A stretch of DNA of 64,000 nt from Betaproteobacteria bacterium RIFCSPLOWO2_12_FULL_68_20 (lineage in GTDB: Bacteria; Pseudomonadota; Gammaproteobacteria; Burkholderiales; SG8-39): assembly GCA_001770655.1 (NCBI GenBank), contig MERQ01000014.1, forward strand, positions 57,674 through 121,673. The letters are read 5' to 3'. Below are positions 42,919 through 52,270 of this stretch, piece after piece. A program made the position numbers and the translations under genes. The stretch's first letter is position 1; the number at the start of each line of letters is the position of its first letter. A model generated the notes under the pieces. That model had not been told where the DNA came from, searched no databases, and saw only the letters and a list, made by a program, of their open reading frames with translations.

Positions 42919-45900
42919 ATGGCGGCACCGCGTTTCGTTCACCTGAGGATGCGCAGCGAGTACTCGGTGATCGACGGCATAGTGCGCATCGAGGACGCGG
43001 TGAAGCGCGCGGCATCGGACGGGATGCCCGCGCTCGCGCTCACCGACGCTGCGAACCTGTTCGGCATGGTGAAGTTCTACCAGGCCGCGCGCGCCGGCGG
43101 GGTCAAGCCGCTGCTCGGCGCCGACTGCTGGCTGCAGAACGAGTCGGACCGCGACAAGCCGTTCCGGGTCCTGCTGCTTTGCGCATCGCGCGCGGGCTAC
43201 CTGCGCCTTTGCGAGCTGCTGTCGCGCGCCTGGCTCAGGAACCAGCACCGCGACAGGGCCGAAATCGCACGCGGCTGGCTGGCTGAGGGCGGCACCGAGG
43301 GCCTCATCGCGCTCTCGGGCGCGGCGTCGGGCGACGTCGGCCAGGCGCTCGCGGCGAGAAACCCCGCCGCCGAGCGGATCGCGCGCGGATGGGCGGAGCT
43401 GTTCCCCGGCCGCTATTACCTCGAGTTGCAGCGGGCGGGCTTTGCGCACGGCGACGCGCTGGTGGCGCACACGGTGGCCCTCGCGGCCCGGCTCGGCCTG
43501 CCGGTGGTCGCCACCCATCCGGTGCAGTTCCTCGGCGCCGACGACTTCAGGGCGCACGAGGCGCGCGTCTGCATCGCGCAGGGCTATATCCTCGCCGACC
43601 AGCGGCGGCCGAAGGCGTTCACCCCCGAGCAGTACTTCAAGAGCCAGGAGGAAATGGCGCGGCTGTTCGCCGATATCCCGCAGGCGCTCGAGAACTCGGT
43701 CGCGATCGCGCGCCGCTGCAACCTCGAGATCGAGCTCGGGAAAAGCCGGCTGCCGGCGTTTCCGACGCCCTCTGGCGTTCCGCTCGAGGTGTTCCTGCGC
43801 CAGCAGACGGAAACAGGACTCGAGGCCCGGCTGGCAAAGCTCTATCCCGATGCGGAGGAGCGGGCGAGTCGGTCGGCCAGCTACCGCGAGCGGCTCGATT
43901 TCGAGATCCGCATCATCATCAAGATGGGCTTCGCGGGCTACTTCCTGATCGTCGCCGATTTCATCAACTGGGCGAGGTCGAACGGCGTGCCGGTCGGCCC
44001 CGGCCGCGGCTCGGGCGCGGGCTCGCTCGTCGCGTACTCGCTCGGAATCACCGATCTCGATCCGATCCGCTACGACTTGCTGTTCGAGCGCTTCCTCAAC
44101 CCGGAGCGGGTGTCGATGCCGGATTTCGACATCGATTTCTGCCAGGACGGCCGGGACCGCGTGATCGAGTACGTGCGGCGCAAGTACGGGGAGGAAAACG
44201 TGTCGCAGATCGCCACCTTCGGCACCATGGCGGCGCGCGCGGTGGTGCGCGACGTCGGCCGGGTGCTCGACCTCGGCTACAACTTCTGCGACCAGCTGGC
44301 CAAGTTGATCCCGGTGCAGCCGGGAAGGCTGATCACGCTCGAGATGGCGCGCGGAATGGAGCCGTTGCTGGCCGAGCGCGAGCGCAAGGAGGACGAGGTC
44401 AGGGAGCTGCTCGCGCTCGCCGGAAAGCTCGAGGGACTGGTGCGCAACGTCGGCATGCACGCCGGCGGCGTGCTGATCGCGCCCGGCAAGCTCACCGATT
44501 ATTGCCCGCTGTACGCGGCCGAAGGCACCGCGCACGTCATCTCGCAGCTCGACAAGGACGACGTCGAGGCGGTGGGCCTGGTGAAATTCGATTTTCTCGG
44601 GCTGACGACGCTCACGATCCTCGATTGGGCCGAACGCCACGTGCGGGCGCTCGGCGAGGCGGAGTTTTCGCTCGAGCGCATCCCCCTCGACGATCCGCGG
44701 ACCTACGCGCTGCTCTCGGCGGGCAACACCACCGCGGTGTTCCAGCTGGAATCGCGCGGCATGCGCGATCTCATCAGGCGCGCCAGGCCCGACCGGTTCG
44801 AGGACGTGATCGCGCTGGTGGCGCTGTTCCGGCCCGGGCCGATGGAGCTGATCCCGGAGTTCGTCGAGCGCAAGCACGGCAAGCGCGTCGATTACCTCGA
44901 CCCGCGCCTCGAGCCGATCCTCGCGCCCACCTACGGCATCATGGTGTACCAGGAGCAGGTGATGCAGATCGCGCGGGTGATCGGCGGCTACACGCTGGGC
45001 GCCGCGGACCTGCTGCGGCGCGCAATGGGCAAGAAGCTGCCCGAGGAGATGGCGCAGCAGCGCGATGTGTTCGTGACGGGTGCACGGCACAACGGCCTGT
45101 CGCGCGCCAAGGCGACGCAGCTGTTCGACCTGATGGAGAAATTCGCCGGCTACGGCTTCAACCGGTCGCACGCCGCGGCGTACGCGGTGCTCGCCTATCA
45201 GACGGCGTACATGAAGGCGCATCATGCGGCCGCGTTCATGGCCGCGAACCTCTCGGCGGTGATGGACGACACCGACAAGGTGCGCCAGTTCCACGAGGAC
45301 GCGGCGGCGAACGGGCTGCGGATCCTTCCGCCCGACGTGAACGCGTCCGAGCACCGCTTCGTGCCGGTCGACCGCGTCACGATCCGCTATGGGCTGGGTG
45401 CGGTGCGCGGTACCGGGGAGTCCGCGGTCAACGCCGTGATCGAGGCGCGCAGGCAGGCGCCGTTCACCGGCCTGTTCGACTTCTGCCTCAGGGTGGACAA
45501 GCGCCTCGTCAACCGTCGTGCCGTCGAGGCCCTGGTCCGTGCCGGCGCATTCGACCCGATCGACGCGAACCGCGCGCGGCTGCTCGCGTCGGTGGGCCGC
45601 GCGCTCGAGGCCGCAGAGCAGGCCGGGCGCCAGGCCTCGCAATCGAGCCTGTTCGGCGAAGCCGAGGCGCCGCGCGGAGGCGAGCGCGCCCACGTGGAGG
45701 CGCAGCCGTGGGACCTGAAGCGCCAGCTCACAGAGGAGAAAGTGGCGCTCGGCTTCTATCTGTCCGGGCACCTGTTCTCGGTCTACGAGCGCGAGCTGCA
45801 GGGGTTTCCTCGCACCCAACTCGTCAGGCTCGCGCCAGCGGAGCATCGCGTGTGGATGGCGGGCGTCGTCGCCTCGGCGCGCACGCAGATGACGCGGCGC

Positions 45901-46356
45901 GGGCGGATGATGGTCGTGATGCTCGACGACGGCACCGCGCAGCTCGAGCTTTCGGTGTTCAGCGAGTTGTTCGAGAAGCACCGCGACCGGCTCAAGGAGG
46001 ACGCCCTCCTGGTCGTGCAGGGCAAGGTGCAGCGCGACGAGTATTCCGGAGGCCTGCGCGTCACGGCCGAGGATCTGCTCGACCTGGACGCGTTGCGCGG
46101 ACGCTACGCCGCGGGCCTGCGCATCGCCGTGAACGGGCAGGGGGACGCCAAGCGGCTGCGCGAGGTGCTCATGCCCTACCGCACCACGGGCGACGCCGGA
46201 TGCCAGGTGCTCGTGCGCTACGAGAACGGCGCCGCGACCTGCGAGGTGGCGCTCGGCGACGCCTGGCGCGTGCGTCCCGACGGGCGCCTTATCGACGAGC
46301 TCTCGGCCTGGCTGGCGCCGGACAGGGTGCAGGTCATCTACGCCAACGGCAGCTAG
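42919..46356 (+). CDS. dnaE: DNA polymerase III alpha subunit
   Basis: 1145 residues. PHP domain at the N-terminus (FVHLRMRSEYSVIDGIV, ALTDAANLFGMVKFY), palm with [24 protein letters not shown] and the catalytic PDFDIDFCQDGRD, NRSHAAAYAVLAYQTAYMKAHH, helix-hairpin-helix region, OB fold and a C-terminal tau-binding part. Replicative polymerase of the chromosome. The stop lies in CTAG shared with the convergent FAD oxidase stop. Confidence 0.98.
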   Translation: MAAPRFVHLRMRSEYSVIDGIVRIEDAVKRAASDGMPALALTDAANLFGMVKFYQAARAGGVKPLLGADCWLQNESDRDKPFRVLLLCASRAGYLRLCELLSRAWLRNQHRDRAEIARGWLAEGGTEGLIALSGAASGDVGQALAARNPAAERIARGWAELFPGRYYLELQRAGFAHGDALVAHTVALAARLGLPVVATHPVQFLGADDFRAHEARVCIAQGYILADQRRPKAFTPEQYFKSQEEMARLFADIPQALENSVAIARRCNLEIELGKSRLPAFPTPSGVPLEVFLRQQTETGLEARLAKLYPDAEERASRSASYRERLDFEIRIIIKMGFAGYFLIVADFINWARSNGVPVGPGRGSGAGSLVAYSLGITDLDPIRYDLLFERFLNPERVSMPDFDIDFCQDGRDRVIEYVRRKYGEENVSQIATFGTMAARAVVRDVGRVLDLGYNFCDQLAKLIPVQPGRLITLEMARGMEPLLAERERKEDEVRELLALAGKLEGLVRNVGMHAGGVLIAPGKLTDYCPLYAAEGTAHVISQLDKDDVEAVGLVKFDFLGLTTLTILDWAERHVRALGEAEFSLERIPLDDPRTYALLSAGNTTAVFQLESRGMRDLIRRARPDRFEDVIALVALFRPGPMELIPEFVERKHGKRVDYLDPRLEPILAPTYGIMVYQEQVMQIARVIGGYTLGAADLLRRAMGKKLPEEMAQQRDVFVTGARHNGLSRAKATQLFDLMEKFAGYGFNRSHAAAYAVLAYQTAYMKAHHAAAFMAANLSAVMDDTDKVRQFHEDAAANGLRILPPDVNASEHRFVPVDRVTIRYGLGAVRGTGESAVNAVIEARRQAPFTGLFDFCLRVDKRLVNRRAVEALVRAGAFDPIDANRARLLASVGRALEAAEQAGRQASQSSLFGEAEAPRGGERAHVEAQPWDLKRQLTEEKVALGFYLSGHLFSVYERELQGFPRTQLVRLAPAEHRVWMAGVVASARTQMTRRGRMMVVMLDDGTAQLELSVFSELFEKHRDRLKEDALLVVQGKVQRDEYSGGLRVTAEDLLDLDALRGRYAAGLRIAVNGQGDAKRLREVLMPYRTTGDAGCQVLVRYENGAATCEVALGDAWRVRPDGRLIDELSAWLAPDRVQVIYANGS

Positions 46357-47357
46357 ACTCCCCAGCGCACCGGGCAAGCCTCGCGTCCGAGCAGACTGCG
46401 ATGGTGCCGGTACCACGGGTTCGACAGGCGCTCGGCCGGGTCGCAGCGCCGCTTCTCCGCGAGGAACGCCCTCAGTTCCGGGTAGCACGCCTCGGTCTGC
46501 GCGCGCGTCGCCTCGGGCGTGCACGCGACCGGAAACGAGCCGCCGCGCTCGATCGCCGCATCGATGAGCTCGCGGCGAAGCTGTGTCGAGCGCACGCAGC
46601 CGCCGAGCGTGGGCGGCTCGCCGAGCGCCAGCGCGACCGCGGCGTATTCGCGGCGCGCCCATCGCAGCCGAGTCTCGTCCTCCGGAAGCGTGCGGCGTAC
46701 TTCGACGCCCTCGATGGGAATGCGCCATTCGAGGCAGCGCGCGCGGGCATCGGCCAGGAAACATTCGAGGCTTTGCGGCGGGACGAGCAGCGCGAGCGTC
46801 CGCATGCGACCGCACGCGGCCGGCAGCTCGAGCAGCGCCGCTGGATCGCGCGCGGAGGCCGCCGCGGCGAGACCCTCGATTCGCAGCGTCGCGCTGTAAA
46901 GCGTCCCGAACGCTCCCTGCCCGCCCGCCGCGAGCGCGAACAGCTCGGGATTCGATTGACGGCTGACGCGCCTCAGCTCGCCGTCCGGTGTGACCAGGGC
47001 GAGCGCGTCGACGTGGGCCACGAGGGGGCGGCCGTCCGGTCCGGGGGCATTGATCTCGACGGTGGCGCCGACGGTGGAGGGCAGCCCGGCTCCCGCGGTG
47101 AAGCCCGAGAGATCAACGCTGCTCGCGCGCAGGTAGTCGGAGAGCGCGTCCCAGCGCGTCGCGGCCTGCACCTCGACCAGGCCGCGCGCGGCGTCGAACC
47201 GCAGTACGCGGTCCAGCGCCGAGGCGTCGACCGCGACGGTCGTGCCACGCGCGTCGCGCATCGCCCGGCGCAACTCGTCCGCCGAGCGCAGGGTTGTGGC
47301 CGGCCGGCCGGATGGCCGCACCTGGAACGGTTGTGGCAGCGAGAGAGCGGCGAACAT
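46353..47357 (-). CDS. FAD-binding oxidase (GlcE / sugar-lactone-oxidase-like)
   Basis: 334 residues. PCMH-type FAD domain: FQVRPSGRPATTLRSADELRRAMRDARG, LVEVQAATRWDALSDYLRASS, GAGLPSTVGATVEINAPGPDGRPLVAHVDAL, GAFGTLYSATLRIEG. The C-terminal LRAFLAEKRRCDPAERLSNPWYRHH resembles aldonolactone oxidases. No signal peptide and no covalent-FAD His in the usual place. Substrate unknown; a hydroxy acid or sugar lactone is plausible. Confidence 0.8.
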   Translation of the reverse strand: MFAALSLPQPFQVRPSGRPATTLRSADELRRAMRDARGTTVAVDASALDRVLRFDAARGLVEVQAATRWDALSDYLRASSVDLSGFTAGAGLPSTVGATVEINAPGPDGRPLVAHVDALALVTPDGELRRVSRQSNPELFALAAGGQGAFGTLYSATLRIEGLAAAASARDPAALLELPAACGRMRTLALLVPPQSLECFLADARARCLEWRIPIEGVEVRRTLPEDETRLRWARREYAAVALALGEPPTLGGCVRSTQLRRELIDAAIERGGSFPVACTPEATRAQTEACYPELRAFLAEKRRCDPAERLSNPWYRHHRSLLGREACPVRWGV

Positions 47358-47480
47358 GTCATCCTCCTGTCGTTACAAAGCCCGGGGGATTGTTCGCGAG
47401 CGGCCTGCTGCGCCGCAACATCACCATTAAAGGTGTCGTCTTCCGATACCGATGGTGGCAGTTCCTGGCTGACCATCGCT

Positions 47481-47765
47481 TCAGGCGGAGGGGCGGCGCT
47501 CGAAGCGCGCGTAGGGCCTGTCGAATTCGGCGCTTGCCGGCGCCACGCGCACCTCCGCGACGCGTGCGGCCGGCGGTCCGCGACGCGCCCAGGCGATGAG
47601 CGTCTGGACTGCATCGGCTTCGCCCTGCACCACCGCCTCCACGCTGCCGTCGGCGCGATTGCGCACCCAGCCGACCACGCCCAGGCGCTCGGCCTCGTAG
47701 CAAAGCGCGTCGCGAAATCCGACCCCCTGCACGCGGCCACTGATGCGCAATAGCCGCGTCACCAT
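47481..47765 (-). CDS. acyP: acylphosphatase
   Basis: 94 residues. The loop [44 protein letters not shown] carries the conserved Arg (VGFR) and Asn (VRNRADG) of the active site. It hydrolyses acyl-phosphates. The 115-bp stretch to the upstream oxidase start (47366-47480) shows no other clear feature. Confidence 0.95.
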   Translation of the reverse strand: MVTRLLRISGRVQGVGFRDALCYEAERLGVVGWVRNRADGSVEAVVQGEADAVQTLIAWARRGPPAARVAEVRVAPASAEFDRPYARFERRPSA

Positions 47766-47902
47766 GTGGAGAATGTCACGAATCGCGGCGGGCCGACGAA
47801 CGGCCCATTTGCGTCATGGTAAGCTCGCCTGGGAAATTTATCGCTTCGTCCGGCTAGGGGAGGGACCGCAAACGGGGCGGGAGAAAATGCGAGGGGGAAC
47901 TG

Positions 47903-48298
47903 ATGCGCATCGCCTTGTTGGTCGTAGCGGGGTTGGCGCTGGTCGGATTCATTGTCGTCGCGTTCGTCCTGCCCCAGTTGTCCGAATCGGAAGCGAAGGA
48001 AGCAGCCCAGGCGCTGGTGGCCGGCACCGAGCCGGCCAAGCAGCAGATCGGCGCGGCTGCCGAAAAGGCGGGAAACCTCGCGGGCGCCGGCAGGAACGTC
48101 AAGGTGGCGCCGAAGAATGACGCCAAGGCGGGCGAGCTGAAGTGGGTGGTCGCCGAGAACGGAGCGATCCGCGGCTGGAACGAGAAGAATGCGATCGAAA
48201 TCACGGTCACTCCTTCGCTCCAGGGCGGCAAGGTGAGCTGGAGCTGCCGGGGCTATCCGGTGAGCGCGATGCCCGCCAGCTGCGGTGGGCGCTCGTAG
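47903..48298 (+). CDS. pilin-like protein without a prepilin peptidase site
   Basis: 131 residues. One N-terminal helix (IALLVVAGLALVGFIVVAFVLPQLSES) followed by a helix with Ala/Glu content and a C-terminal part typical of type IV pilins: WVVAENGAIRGWNEKNAIEITVTPSLQGGKVSWSCRGYPVSAMPASC, with the two end cysteines forming the expected disulfide loop. The G-FTLIE cleavage site is absent. It could be a membrane-anchored pilin-fold protein. Ribosome site GAGGGGG before ATG. Next to a DsrE-like lipoprotein gene. Confidence 0.65.
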   Translation: MRIALLVVAGLALVGFIVVAFVLPQLSESEAKEAAQALVAGTEPAKQQIGAAAEKAGNLAGAGRNVKVAPKNDAKAGELKWVVAENGAIRGWNEKNAIEITVTPSLQGGKVSWSCRGYPVSAMPASCGGRS

Positions 48299-48312
48299 TC
48301 CGCTTTTCCTTC

Positions 48313-48747
48313 CTGACGCGGAGAAGAACCCTGCTCGCGGCGGGATGCGCCGCTGCGGCCTTGTTCGCGGGTTGCGCGAGCATGGGCGAACAGCAGGTGA
48401 AGGTCGTCTACCATTTCAGCGATGGTCTCGAGCAGGCGTCGCGCGGGCTGCAATATATCCGCAATCATCTCGAGGCCGACCCCGACGCGCAAATCGTCGT
48501 GGTGGCGCACGCTTCCGGCGTGGACTTTCTCATGAAGGGCGCCAAGACTGCCCGAGGCAACGAATTCCGGACGGCAATCGAGGACCTGGATCTGCAGGGA
48601 GTGAAATTCAGGGTCTGCGAGATTACGTTGCGCGAGCGCGCGCTGCGCCGCGACCGGTTTCTTCCCGAGGCCGGATTCGTTCCTTCGGGCGTTGCCGAAA
48701 TCTCGCGTCTGCAGCGGCGCGAGGGCTACGCCTACATCAAACCCTGA
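48313..48747 (+). CDS. DsrE/YchN-family lipoprotein, non-canonical start
   Basis: The frame contains a lipoprotein signal TRRRTLLAAGCAAAALFAGCASMGEQQ (lipobox FAGC) and a DsrE fold: VKVVYHFSDGLEQASRGLQYIRNHL, IVVVAHASGVDFLMKGAK, LDLQGVKFRVCEITL and SGVAEISRLQRREGYAYIKP. The ORF-track start (GTG 48142) is inside the pilin-like gene; no ATG, GTG or TTG lies between it and the signal peptide. CTG 48313 is the best start, giving 144 residues. Such proteins usually handle sulfur or are uncharacterised; the cysteine in FRVCEITL is the family's. Confidence 0.65.
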   Translation: MTRRRTLLAAGCAAAALFAGCASMGEQQVKVVYHFSDGLEQASRGLQYIRNHLEADPDAQIVVVAHASGVDFLMKGAKTARGNEFRTAIEDLDLQGVKFRVCEITLRERALRRDRFLPEAGFVPSGVAEISRLQRREGYAYIKP

Positions 48748-48756
48748 CCGCGCCTG

Positions 48757-49269
48757 TCAGGAACGCGAGGTCGCTGCGGTGAGGATCCCCTGCATGATCG
48801 CCACGGGCGTCGGCGGGCAGCCGGGCACCGCGACATCGACCGGGATCACGTTCGCGACACGACCGCAGCTCGCGTAGCTCTCGCCGAAAATCCCCCCGGT
48901 ACAGCCGCAGTCGCCTATCGCGACGACCAGCTTCGGCTCGGGGGTGGCGTCGTAGGTGCGCCTGAGCGCGGTTTCCATGTGGCGCGACACCGGTCCGGTG
49001 ACGAGCAGCAGGTCGGCGTGGCGCGGGCTCGCCACGAAGCGCACGCCGAGCCGCTCGAGGTTGTAATGCGGGCCGTTCGCGGCGTGGATCTCGAGCTCGC
49101 AGCCGTTGCAGGAGCCCGCGTCCACGTGGCGGATGGCGAGCGAGCGCCCGAAGTGCTTCAGCACCGCCTCCGATAGCCGCTGCTCGATCTGCCGCAGCGA
49201 CTCGTCGGCCTGCGGCGCGGGCTCGGTCACGATGCCGGTCCTGGCGATTTGCCGGAGCAGCTGGTACAT
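48757..49269 (-). CDS. hyfI: HyfI/HycG-like Fe-S small subunit (NuoB type)
   Basis: 170 residues from ATG 49269. Four cysteines for one [4Fe-4S] cluster are visible: AGSCNGCELEIHA, AIGDCGCTGG and VPGCPPTP, the arrangement of the NuoB/HycG small subunit. No twin-arginine signal. Last gene of the six-gene hyf-like operon; it starts two bases after the large subunit stop. It should carry electrons to the centre in HyfG, where no [NiFe] site is present. Confidence 0.9.
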   Translation of the reverse strand: MYQLLRQIARTGIVTEPAPQADESLRQIEQRLSEAVLKHFGRSLAIRHVDAGSCNGCELEIHAANGPHYNLERLGVRFVASPRHADLLLVTGPVSRHMETALRRTYDATPEPKLVVAIGDCGCTGGIFGESYASCGRVANVIPVDVAVPGCPPTPVAIMQGILTAATSRS

Positions 49270-49271
49270 GG

Positions 49272-50825
49272 CTAGAGATCGGCTCCGCTGTAGCTCAGGT
49301 TGAACGACTTGTTGATGAGCGGGAAATCCGGGACGATGCTGCCGAGTACTGCGCGCTCGAGCAGCGGCCAGTTCCGCCACGACGGGTCGTGCGGGTGCAC
49401 GCGGTGCAGCGTTCCGGCTTCGCCCGCCTCCAGCGCGACGAACACGTCGCCGCGCCAACCTTCCATCCAGCCGCAGCCGCGGGCGCCCGCGACGGGCGTG
49501 GGTACCGCGACGCGAAGCTCGCCCGCGGGCAGACGGTGGACGAGCGCCGCGATCAAGCGCAGCGACTCTGCCAGCTCGTCGAAGCGCACCGAAGCGCGTG
49601 CCGCCACGTCGCCGCGCGTGTGGCCGGCCTTGTTCACCTGCAGCTCGTCGTACGGCGGAACGGGCGCGTCGACGCGCAGGTCGTGCGCCTGGCCGCTCGC
49701 GCGGCCGGCGAGGCCGGTCAGTCCCAGGCGCTCGGCGAGCTCGGGCACCACCTGCCCCGTCAGGATGAAGCGGTCCTGGGCGCCGGCGTGCTCGTCGTAG
49801 ATCGAGCGCAGCGTCGCGACCTCGGCCCCGATATCGCCGAGCGAGCGCAGCAGCCGCTCGCCGGGCTCGCGCCCGAGATCGCGCGCCACGCCGCCGGGCA
49901 CGATCACGTCCATCAGATAGCGGTGGCCGAAGAGCTCCGCATTGAGGCGCAGGAGCTTCTCCTTCAGCCGCCAGAACTGGAAGAAACCGAACGCGAGCGC
50001 GACGTCGTTGCCGAGGTAGCCCAGGTCGCCGAGGTGGTTCGCGACGCGCTCGAGCTCGAGCAGGATGCCGCGCAGCGTGCTCGCCCGGCGCGGCGGCTCG
50101 ACACCTGCCGCCGCTTCGAGCGCCATCGAGTAGGCCCAGGCGTAGGCGACCGTGGAATCCCCGCTGACGCGGCCGGCCAGGCGCGCCCCTTCCTCGGGCG
50201 CGAGCTGCTCGAAGCGCTTCTCGATGCCCTTGTGCTTGTAGCCGAGGCGCTCCTCGAGCCGCAGGATCTCCTCGCCGACGATCGAGAAGCGGAAATGCCC
50301 GGGCTCGATGGTGCCGGCGTGCACCGGGCCTACGGGGATCTCGTGCACGCCCTCGCCTTCGACGCGCACGAACGGGTAATGGTCGGCGGCGGGATCGAAG
50401 CGGCTGGCCGCGTCGAAGTCCTTGCGCAGCGGAAAAGCGCCGCCCGGCCAGGTGCCGTGCCGCAGCCACTTGCGGTGGTCGGCGCCGCCCTCGGCGTGCA
50501 CGCCCACGAGGTCGTAGGCGGCGCGCTGCATGCGGCTCGCCGCGGGGAAGATGTCCGCGATGCCCGGATAGCGCGGGTGCGCGCGCTCGAGCGCCGCGGT
50601 GAGCCACAGCAGCCCCCCGCGCAGCGCGAGCGCGACGTGCACCGCGTAACCCGCGCCGCGCGTAGTCTCGTCGCTCGCCCACAGCGCCACCAGCCGTCCC
50701 TTCTGCGCGCGCGCCTTCTCGGCGGCTGCGCGCAGCGCTCCGGGCGCGACCGGCGCGTGCCAGGCGGCAAGCCGCCCCGGCAGCCGCGCGGCCTCGACGC
50801 CCAGATCGGCGAAAGGATGCGTCAT
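49272..50825 (-). CDS. hyfG: HyfG-like large subunit without [NiFe] ligands
   Basis: 517 residues from ATG 50825. N-terminal NuoC-like region, then HEIPVGPVHAGTIEPGHFRFSIVGE, LRLEERLGYKHKGIEKRFEQL and GDSTVAYAWAYSMALEAAAG, the HycE/NuoD-type core. In true [NiFe] subunits the first pair is RICGIC and the last DPCxxC; here these places read GRVSGDSTVAY and VPDFPLINKSFNLSYSGADL, with no cysteine. It therefore cannot bind the NiFe centre and belongs to an Ehr-type complex. ATGA overlap with hyfF. Confidence 0.88.
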   Translation of the reverse strand: MTHPFADLGVEAARLPGRLAAWHAPVAPGALRAAAEKARAQKGRLVALWASDETTRGAGYAVHVALALRGGLLWLTAALERAHPRYPGIADIFPAASRMQRAAYDLVGVHAEGGADHRKWLRHGTWPGGAFPLRKDFDAASRFDPAADHYPFVRVEGEGVHEIPVGPVHAGTIEPGHFRFSIVGEEILRLEERLGYKHKGIEKRFEQLAPEEGARLAGRVSGDSTVAYAWAYSMALEAAAGVEPPRRASTLRGILLELERVANHLGDLGYLGNDVALAFGFFQFWRLKEKLLRLNAELFGHRYLMDVIVPGGVARDLGREPGERLLRSLGDIGAEVATLRSIYDEHAGAQDRFILTGQVVPELAERLGLTGLAGRASGQAHDLRVDAPVPPYDELQVNKAGHTRGDVAARASVRFDELAESLRLIAALVHRLPAGELRVAVPTPVAGARGCGWMEGWRGDVFVALEAGEAGTLHRVHPHDPSWRNWPLLERAVLGSIVPDFPLINKSFNLSYSGADL

Positions 50826-52270
50826 CCGATGAAGGCGGCCGCCTGGCGATACCAGTCGACCAGATAGGGCGGGATGTAAAGACCCAGCATCAGCACGATG
50901 GCGAGGTGCACGAACACCGGGACGAGCGCCGGCGGATGCGGCAGGCGCTGCGCGGTGGTCTCGCCGAACACCATCGGCTGCACCTTGCCGAAGATCGCCG
51001 CGAACGCGACGCCGAGCGCGACCAGCAGGAACGGCGTCGCCCACGGATGCTCGCGCATGGCGGTGGTGAGCACCATGAACTCGCTCGTGAACACGCCGAA
51101 CGGCGGCATGCCGAGGATCGCGAGGCTGCCGAGCGCGAGACCCCAGCCGATGGTCGGGCTCTGCTGGATCAGCCCGCGGATCGCGCCCATGTCCTGCGTG
51201 CCGCAGGCCTGCGAGGCGTGGCCGACGGTGAAGAAGATCGCCGACTTGGTGAGCGAGTGCACAGTCATGTGCAGCAGCCCCGCGAACGCCGCCACCGGCC
51301 CCCCCATGCCGAAGGCGAACGTCATGATCCCCATGTGCTCGATGGACGAGTAGGCGAACATGCGCTTGATGTCCTTCTGGCGCGACAGGAAGAACGCCGC
51401 GACCACCACCGACAGCAGGCCGAATCCCATCATGAGGCCGCCGGAGAAATTGCGCTCGAGCGCCCCGTCCACCAGCACCTTGCTGCGCACCACCGCGTAG
51501 AGCGCGACATTGAGGAGCAGTCCCGAAAGCACCGCCGAAATCGGCGTGGGGCCTTCGGCGTGCGCGTCGGGGAGCCAGTTGTGAAGCGGAGCGAGCCCCA
51601 CCTTGGTGCCGTAGCCCACCAGCATGAACACGAACGCGAGCGATAGCACCGTGGGCTCGAGGTCGCTGCGCACCTGGTACAGGTGCGTCCACAGCAGCGC
51701 GTTGCCGCCCGCGCCGAGCACTTTCTCGGCCGCGAAATACAGCAGGATGGTGCCGAACAGCGCCTGCGCGATCCCCACCGAGCACAGAATGAAGTACTTC
51801 CACGCCGCCTCCAGGCTCGCCGGCGTGCGGTAAAGCGACACCAGCAGCACGGTCGTCAGCGTCGCGCCTTCCATCGCCACCCACAGCATGCCGACGTTGT
51901 TCGAGAGCAGCGTCAGCAGCATGGTGAACGTGAACAGCTGGTACATGCTGTGGTAGAGGCGCAGGCGCGCGCTGTTGAGGCGCTTGTGGTGCTCCTCGGT
52001 GCGCATGTAGGGGCGCGAAAACAGCGTGGTCGTGAAGGCGACGAACGCAGTCAGCGCGACCAGGAAAACGTTGAACGGATCGACGAAGAACTGCTCGTCG
52101 AACGCGGCGAACGGCCCGTCGGCGATGACGCGCGCGGTCAGCAGTGCGGCGGCGACGAGCGTCCCCAGGCTCATGACCGCGTTCGCCTCCGGCGCCCAGC
52201 GCCGGTGGCCGAACAGGGCGAGCAGGAGCGCTCCGGCGAGCGGCACTCCCAGGACGAGCGCGATCTCCAT
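50822..52270 (-). CDS. hyfF: HyfF-like ion-pumping antiporter subunit
   Basis: 482 residues from ATG 52270, about 14 helices. Antiporter (NuoL/M/N) features: FVAFTTTLFSRPYMR, VAMEGATLTTVLLVSLYRTPASLEAAWKYFI (conserved Glu and Lys), GYGTKVGLAPLHNWLPDAHAEGPTPISAVLSG (the key Lys/His loop) and SSIEHMGIM. It should move protons or sodium when the complex works. One-base overlap (TGATG) with hyfE. Confidence 0.9.
   Translation of the reverse strand: MEIALVLGVPLAGALLLALFGHRRWAPEANAVMSLGTLVAAALLTARVIADGPFAAFDEQFFVDPFNVFLVALTAFVAFTTTLFSRPYMRTEEHHKRLNSARLRLYHSMYQLFTFTMLLTLLSNNVGMLWVAMEGATLTTVLLVSLYRTPASLEAAWKYFILCSVGIAQALFGTILLYFAAEKVLGAGGNALLWTHLYQVRSDLEPTVLSLAFVFMLVGYGTKVGLAPLHNWLPDAHAEGPTPISAVLSGLLLNVALYAVVRSKVLVDGALERNFSGGLMMGFGLLSVVVAAFFLSRQKDIKRMFAYSSIEHMGIMTFAFGMGGPVAAFAGLLHMTVHSLTKSAIFFTVGHASQACGTQDMGAIRGLIQQSPTIGWGLALGSLAILGMPPFGVFTSEFMVLTTAMREHPWATPFLLVALGVAFAAIFGKVQPMVFGETTAQRLPHPPALVPVFVHLAIVLMLGLYIPPYLVDWYRQAAAFIG

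Noticed and set aside
42889-46815. 1308-residue minus-strand ORF
   Set aside because: It is antisense to dnaE, rich in Arg/His/Leu in the way of GC-rich shadow frames, and has no recognisable domain.
43389-47753. 1454-residue plus-strand ORF
   Set aside because: Out-of-frame shadow of dnaE that continues antisense through the oxidase and acylphosphatase genes.
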